A stretch of DNA of 7,976 bases from NCBI GenBank assembly GCA_948695535.1, contig CAPRTS010000006.1, forward strand, positions 1 to 7,976, given 5' to 3'. This document shows positions 6,251-7,976 of this stretch, piece after piece (the first letter of the stretch is position 1; each line of letters starts with the position of its first letter). Below the pieces are notes generated by a model. That model did no database searches. It was not told the DNA's origin and worked only from the letters and a program-made list of their open reading frames with translations. This DNA comes from an uncultured Eubacteriales bacterium (GTDB lineage Bacteria > Bacillota > Clostridia > Christensenellales > UBA1242). Position numbers and translations under genes: made by a program.

Positions 6251-7003
6251 TCATCGCGACGGATACAGTTCGCCATTGTCCAGTTTTTCGTTAAATTTTT
6301 CTTCCCCAAGTTGTTCAATTAAAAACTCACGGTCAAACGGGTCAATGGCTTTAATATTACCACGCATTTCGGGAAACGGCGTACCGTAGCAAATAATCGC
6401 ACTTGGCTCAATCGCGTCATACATGGCATTGTAACCATGCAAAAAACCTTCCTTATTATTTTCACGACAATAGGTACAAACCGCTACCACACAACCTTTT
6501 TCAATCCCCGCGAAACAACAATCGTAACTTTGGTGCGTACCCCAGTTAATGGTCGGGATAACTTTTAAGCCTTGACTTTGCCAGTACGCTCCACACCAAC
6601 GGTTTTTGAAAGTGCTGTACATTTGTAAAACCAGTGGCATATCTTTGTAAGTAGAAAATTCTGGTGTCAAAACTGCATAGTATTGCTTTAATTTTTCCAA
6701 CGCCTTTTGTGGTTGAGCATAAACATTTTCAAAATTCCAATCGTAGGTAAAAAAGTGAATGGTCTTGTGTTGGTTGTCTTTATCATTTAATTTGGCTTTA
6801 TTCCAACACCATAAATCAATACAGTCTAAGTCAATGTCCTGCTTTTTAATAATCGGTAGACCATACTTTTCTTCTAACGCAAACTCGTTACGAACGATGC
6901 GTTGTTTTTTCTGGCGTTTTTCTTGTTGGTAGGTTTCGCTACTTTCATCTGTTGCTGTTTGCATCGCGGAAAATAGTTCCTTGAACTTTTCGGTATTATT
7001 CAT
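6251..7003 (-). CDS. DUF4417 family protein
   Basis: The 250 residues match my memory of the DUF4417 pattern: LEEKYGLPIIKKQDI (43-57), TIHFFTYDWNFENVYAQP (81-98), LTPEFSTYKDMPLVLQMY (112-129), then NRWCGAYWQSQGLKVIPT (134-151) with a following SYDCCFAGI block (159-167). These are the family's diagnostic aromatic and PDFSxYxDMP, RxRWxGAYWQ and IPTxxW motifs. The family is common in phages and mobile islands and has no established biochemical role. The N-terminus (10-40) is a charged, probably coiled or flexible extension. The start is placed at 7003, not at the earlier in-frame ATG, because AAAGGAG sits seven bases upstream; this also avoids overlap with the preceding gene, which ends 13 bases before. 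The unusual Cys content (several CC and CxxC) may suggest metal binding. Confidence 0.85.
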   Translation of the reverse strand: MNNTEKFKELFSAMQTATDESSETYQQEKRQKKQRIVRNEFALEEKYGLPIIKKQDIDLDCIDLWCWNKAKLNDKDNQHKTIHFFTYDWNFENVYAQPQKALEKLKQYYAVLTPEFSTYKDMPLVLQMYSTFKNRWCGAYWQSQGLKVIPTINWGTHQSYDCCFAGIEKGCVVAVCTYCRENNKEGFLHGYNAMYDAIEPSAIICYGTPFPEMRGNIKAIDPFDREFLIEQLGEEKFNEKLDNGELYPSR

Positions 7004-7016
7004 TTTTACACTCCTT

Positions 7017-7475
7017 TTATTGTAACCAGTCCGCATTAGTAACTTGTGGCCACAGGTCTTTTAATAATACGCCGTTAATGTTGGCCTTGGCGGCAAATTC
7101 TTCCAAAGTTAGATATTGACAAACGACAGCACCATCGACGATAAACAACTCATAGTAAGTTTTCCCATCCGACTCGTAGTATCGTTTTACTCCGTATCGT
7201 ATAAAATTGTAACAAAATTCTACTTCACCGTAATATTTGATCATTTGGATAAAGTCGTCATACTCCGGATTTAATGGCTTTCCGGCCTGGTATAATTGCT
7301 GTGCTTTGTTTAGTGATATAAAATTTGGCATCGCAATTACATCGGGTTGTTCTTCTGGACGTGCTACTACTACCCATCCACAATGTTGACATTCGTTTAC
7401 TCGTCCATTTCTTACCGCAACCACTTGCCCGCAAACTACACATTTTTCAAATTTAATTTCAGTTTCCTTATTCAT
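7017..7475 (-). CDS. Zinc-ribbon protein, probable immunity protein of the adjacent toxin
   Basis: The 152 residues begin with a zinc ribbon: CVVC (C12, C15) and CQHC followed by GW (C29, C32). A conserved-looking middle follows, with SLNKAQQLYQAGKPLNPEYD (54-73), a FYGEVEFCYNF-like strand region and a mixed aromatic domain, ending with LEEFAAKANINGVLLKDLW. From memory, stand-alone proteins of this shape (CxxCG ribbon, then ISLNxAxxLYxxGKPL, then an EEF...LLKDIW tail) are immunity proteins for Bacillota polymorphic toxins. It lies directly downstream of the toxin-like gene with a 16-base gap, the usual order for toxin then immunity. AAAGGAG is six bases before the ATG at 7475. The immunity role is inferred from order and resemblance; the zinc ribbon is seen directly. 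Confidence 0.7.
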   Translation of the reverse strand: MNKETEIKFEKCVVCGQVVAVRNGRVNECQHCGWVVVARPEEQPDVIAMPNFISLNKAQQLYQAGKPLNPEYDDFIQMIKYYGEVEFCYNFIRYGVKRYYESDGKTYYELFIVDGAVVCQYLTLEEFAAKANINGVLLKDLWPQVTNADWLQ

Positions 7476-7491
7476 TATTTACTCCTTTATC

Positions 7492-7776
7492 TTAACAAAA
7501 TTGCCCAGAGTTGTCCATTTTTATGTCATCTCCACGTTCTCCATTTGTCCAGCGATGATCATGCGGAAACTCATGGATTCCACCTTTATTGCCATGTTTA
7601 TAATCACGGTCATAAATTGGTTGTCCTTGCCAATCATACCACCTTGCTTGAATTTTTTCGCCAAATTCATTATACATGTCGGTTCGCGAATTTGGTACGC
7701 CATCTTTGTGCGGCATACGTCCAATATGGTCTACAATATTATTTACCCCGCCACTGGGCATACACGCACCACCCAT
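7492..7776 (-). CDS. Small polymorphic-toxin-like protein (C-terminal toxin-tip domain)
   Basis: The 94 residues carry a compact motif series: PHKDGVPNSRTDMYNEFGEK, then RWYDWQGQPIYDRDYKHGNK and HEFPHDHRW. The YDxxGxxxxDRDYxH plus FPHDHxW pattern resembles tips of polymorphic toxins (RHS- or WXG-linked) and short orphan copies of them; the His, Asp and Arg residues would be candidate catalytic or metal ligands. It lacks any signal peptide, membrane helix or delivery domain, so it may be an orphan tip or depend on a partner. A near-perfect AAGGAGGT lies five bases before the ATG at 7776, so the longer GTG start (7797) is rejected. It heads the minus-strand cassette and is followed by the probable immunity gene. 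The exact toxin family and target are not recognised. Confidence 0.65.
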   Translation of the reverse strand: MGGACMPSGGVNNIVDHIGRMPHKDGVPNSRTDMYNEFGEKIQARWYDWQGQPIYDRDYKHGNKGGIHEFPHDHRWTNGERGDDIKMDNSGQFC

Positions 7777-7844
7777 TTTAACCTCCTTTTGGGTCACACC
7801 ATTTGTACCCGCAATAAGGTAACAGTAAATTTATAAAATCTACC

Positions 7845-7875
7845 ATTTTACTGCCACTGAAAATTTACTTTTCAA
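7845..7875 (-). promoter_or_regulatory. Candidate promoter of the toxin cassette
   Basis: On the minus strand TTGAAA (7875-7870, five of six) and TAAAAT (7850-7845, five of six) are 19 bases apart, two longer than ideal. Transcription would start near 7838, giving a leader of about 60 bases before the ATG at 7776. A CAGTAAA/TTTACTG inverted repeat (7823-7829 and 7847-7853) overlaps the -10 and early leader and could act as an operator or hairpin. The surrounding stretch is A+T rich without other genes. Confidence 0.4.
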
Positions 7876-7932
7876 ATTGTACTGCAGAACTAAAATACTC
7901 ATGCATAATATAAAATACAATCTTGATTCGGG

Positions 7933-7976
7933 TTATTCGTCTGTGGTGGAGATAGTCGGGGTCGAAAAACCGCTGT
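7933..7976 (-). CDS. Possible C-terminal end of a further minus-strand gene (partial)
   Basis: At the right edge one minus-strand frame reads SGFSTPTISTTDE and then TAA (stop at 7933-7935), open to the window end. The polar, Ser/Thr-rich tail is plausible as a protein C-terminus, and the G+C content is higher than in the adjacent intergenic DNA. Only 13 residues are visible, so the call is weak. The same bases also resemble the 3' end of a tRNA-type RNA (ATCTCCACCA), but the T arm does not fold. Confidence 0.25.
   Translation of the reverse strand, partial: SGFSTPTISTTDE

Noticed and set aside
7347..7836. Plus-strand open frames opposite the toxin and zinc-ribbon genes
   Set aside because: They have no ribosome binding sites and no recognisable motifs, and they overlap minus-strand genes with strong Shine-Dalgarno sites and coherent domains.
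7943..7976. tRNA-Ala or tmRNA 3' end on the minus strand (ATCTCCACCA preceded by TTCGA)
   Set aside because: Placing TTCGACC as the T loop leaves a T stem of GGTTT against CCGAC with three of five mismatches, including the near-invariant last pair, so no functional RNA can be claimed from the visible part.

Overview
The window looks like bacterial chromosome, most likely Bacillota (Clostridia-type or a related uncultured lineage). The evidence is a DegV/FakB-family protein, an ECF sigma factor paired with a membrane-anchored regulator, a clostridial-style multi-pass GT-C-like membrane protein, strong AGGAGG-type ribosome binding sites in the right half, and Bacillota-style small toxin/immunity genes. 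This placement is inference from gene content only.

Left half (1-4960), richer in G+C. On the minus strand a degV gene (961-1860) is followed by a polytopic membrane protein (908 to beyond position 1). Divergent from degV on the plus strand is a two-gene unit: an ECF sigma factor (1987-2514) and a single-pass membrane protein with a large outer domain (2530-4056), probably the sigma factor's partner or regulator. A separate plus-strand gene (4127-4960) follows. It encodes an unusual free-standing protein: a Nudix hydrolase domain inside what looks like a leucyl-tRNA synthetase CP1 editing domain, with no synthetase catalytic core. The degV, sigma and Nudix genes all have promoter-like elements so close to the start codon that the transcripts would be leaderless or nearly so.

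Right half (5050-7976), visibly more A+T rich and looking like accessory DNA. A pyridoxamine-phosphate-oxidase-like flavin-binding protein (5050-5463, minus) has its own consensus promoter. Upstream of it lie a minus-strand terminator (5611-5647) and a folded palindromic element (5656-5753). Then comes a compact four-gene minus-strand cassette, reading from right to left: a small polymorphic-toxin-like protein (7492-7776), a zinc-ribbon protein with the position and look of its immunity partner (7017-7475), a DUF4417 protein (6251-7003) and an HNH endonuclease-like protein (5792-6238). All four have good Shine-Dalgarno sequences and gaps of only 12-16 bases, so they are probably one transcript ending at 5611. 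No integrase, transposase, tRNA or CRISPR array is visible.

Several starts were moved from the longest open frame to an internal ATG with a properly spaced ribosome binding site: 5463, 6238, 7003 and 7776.
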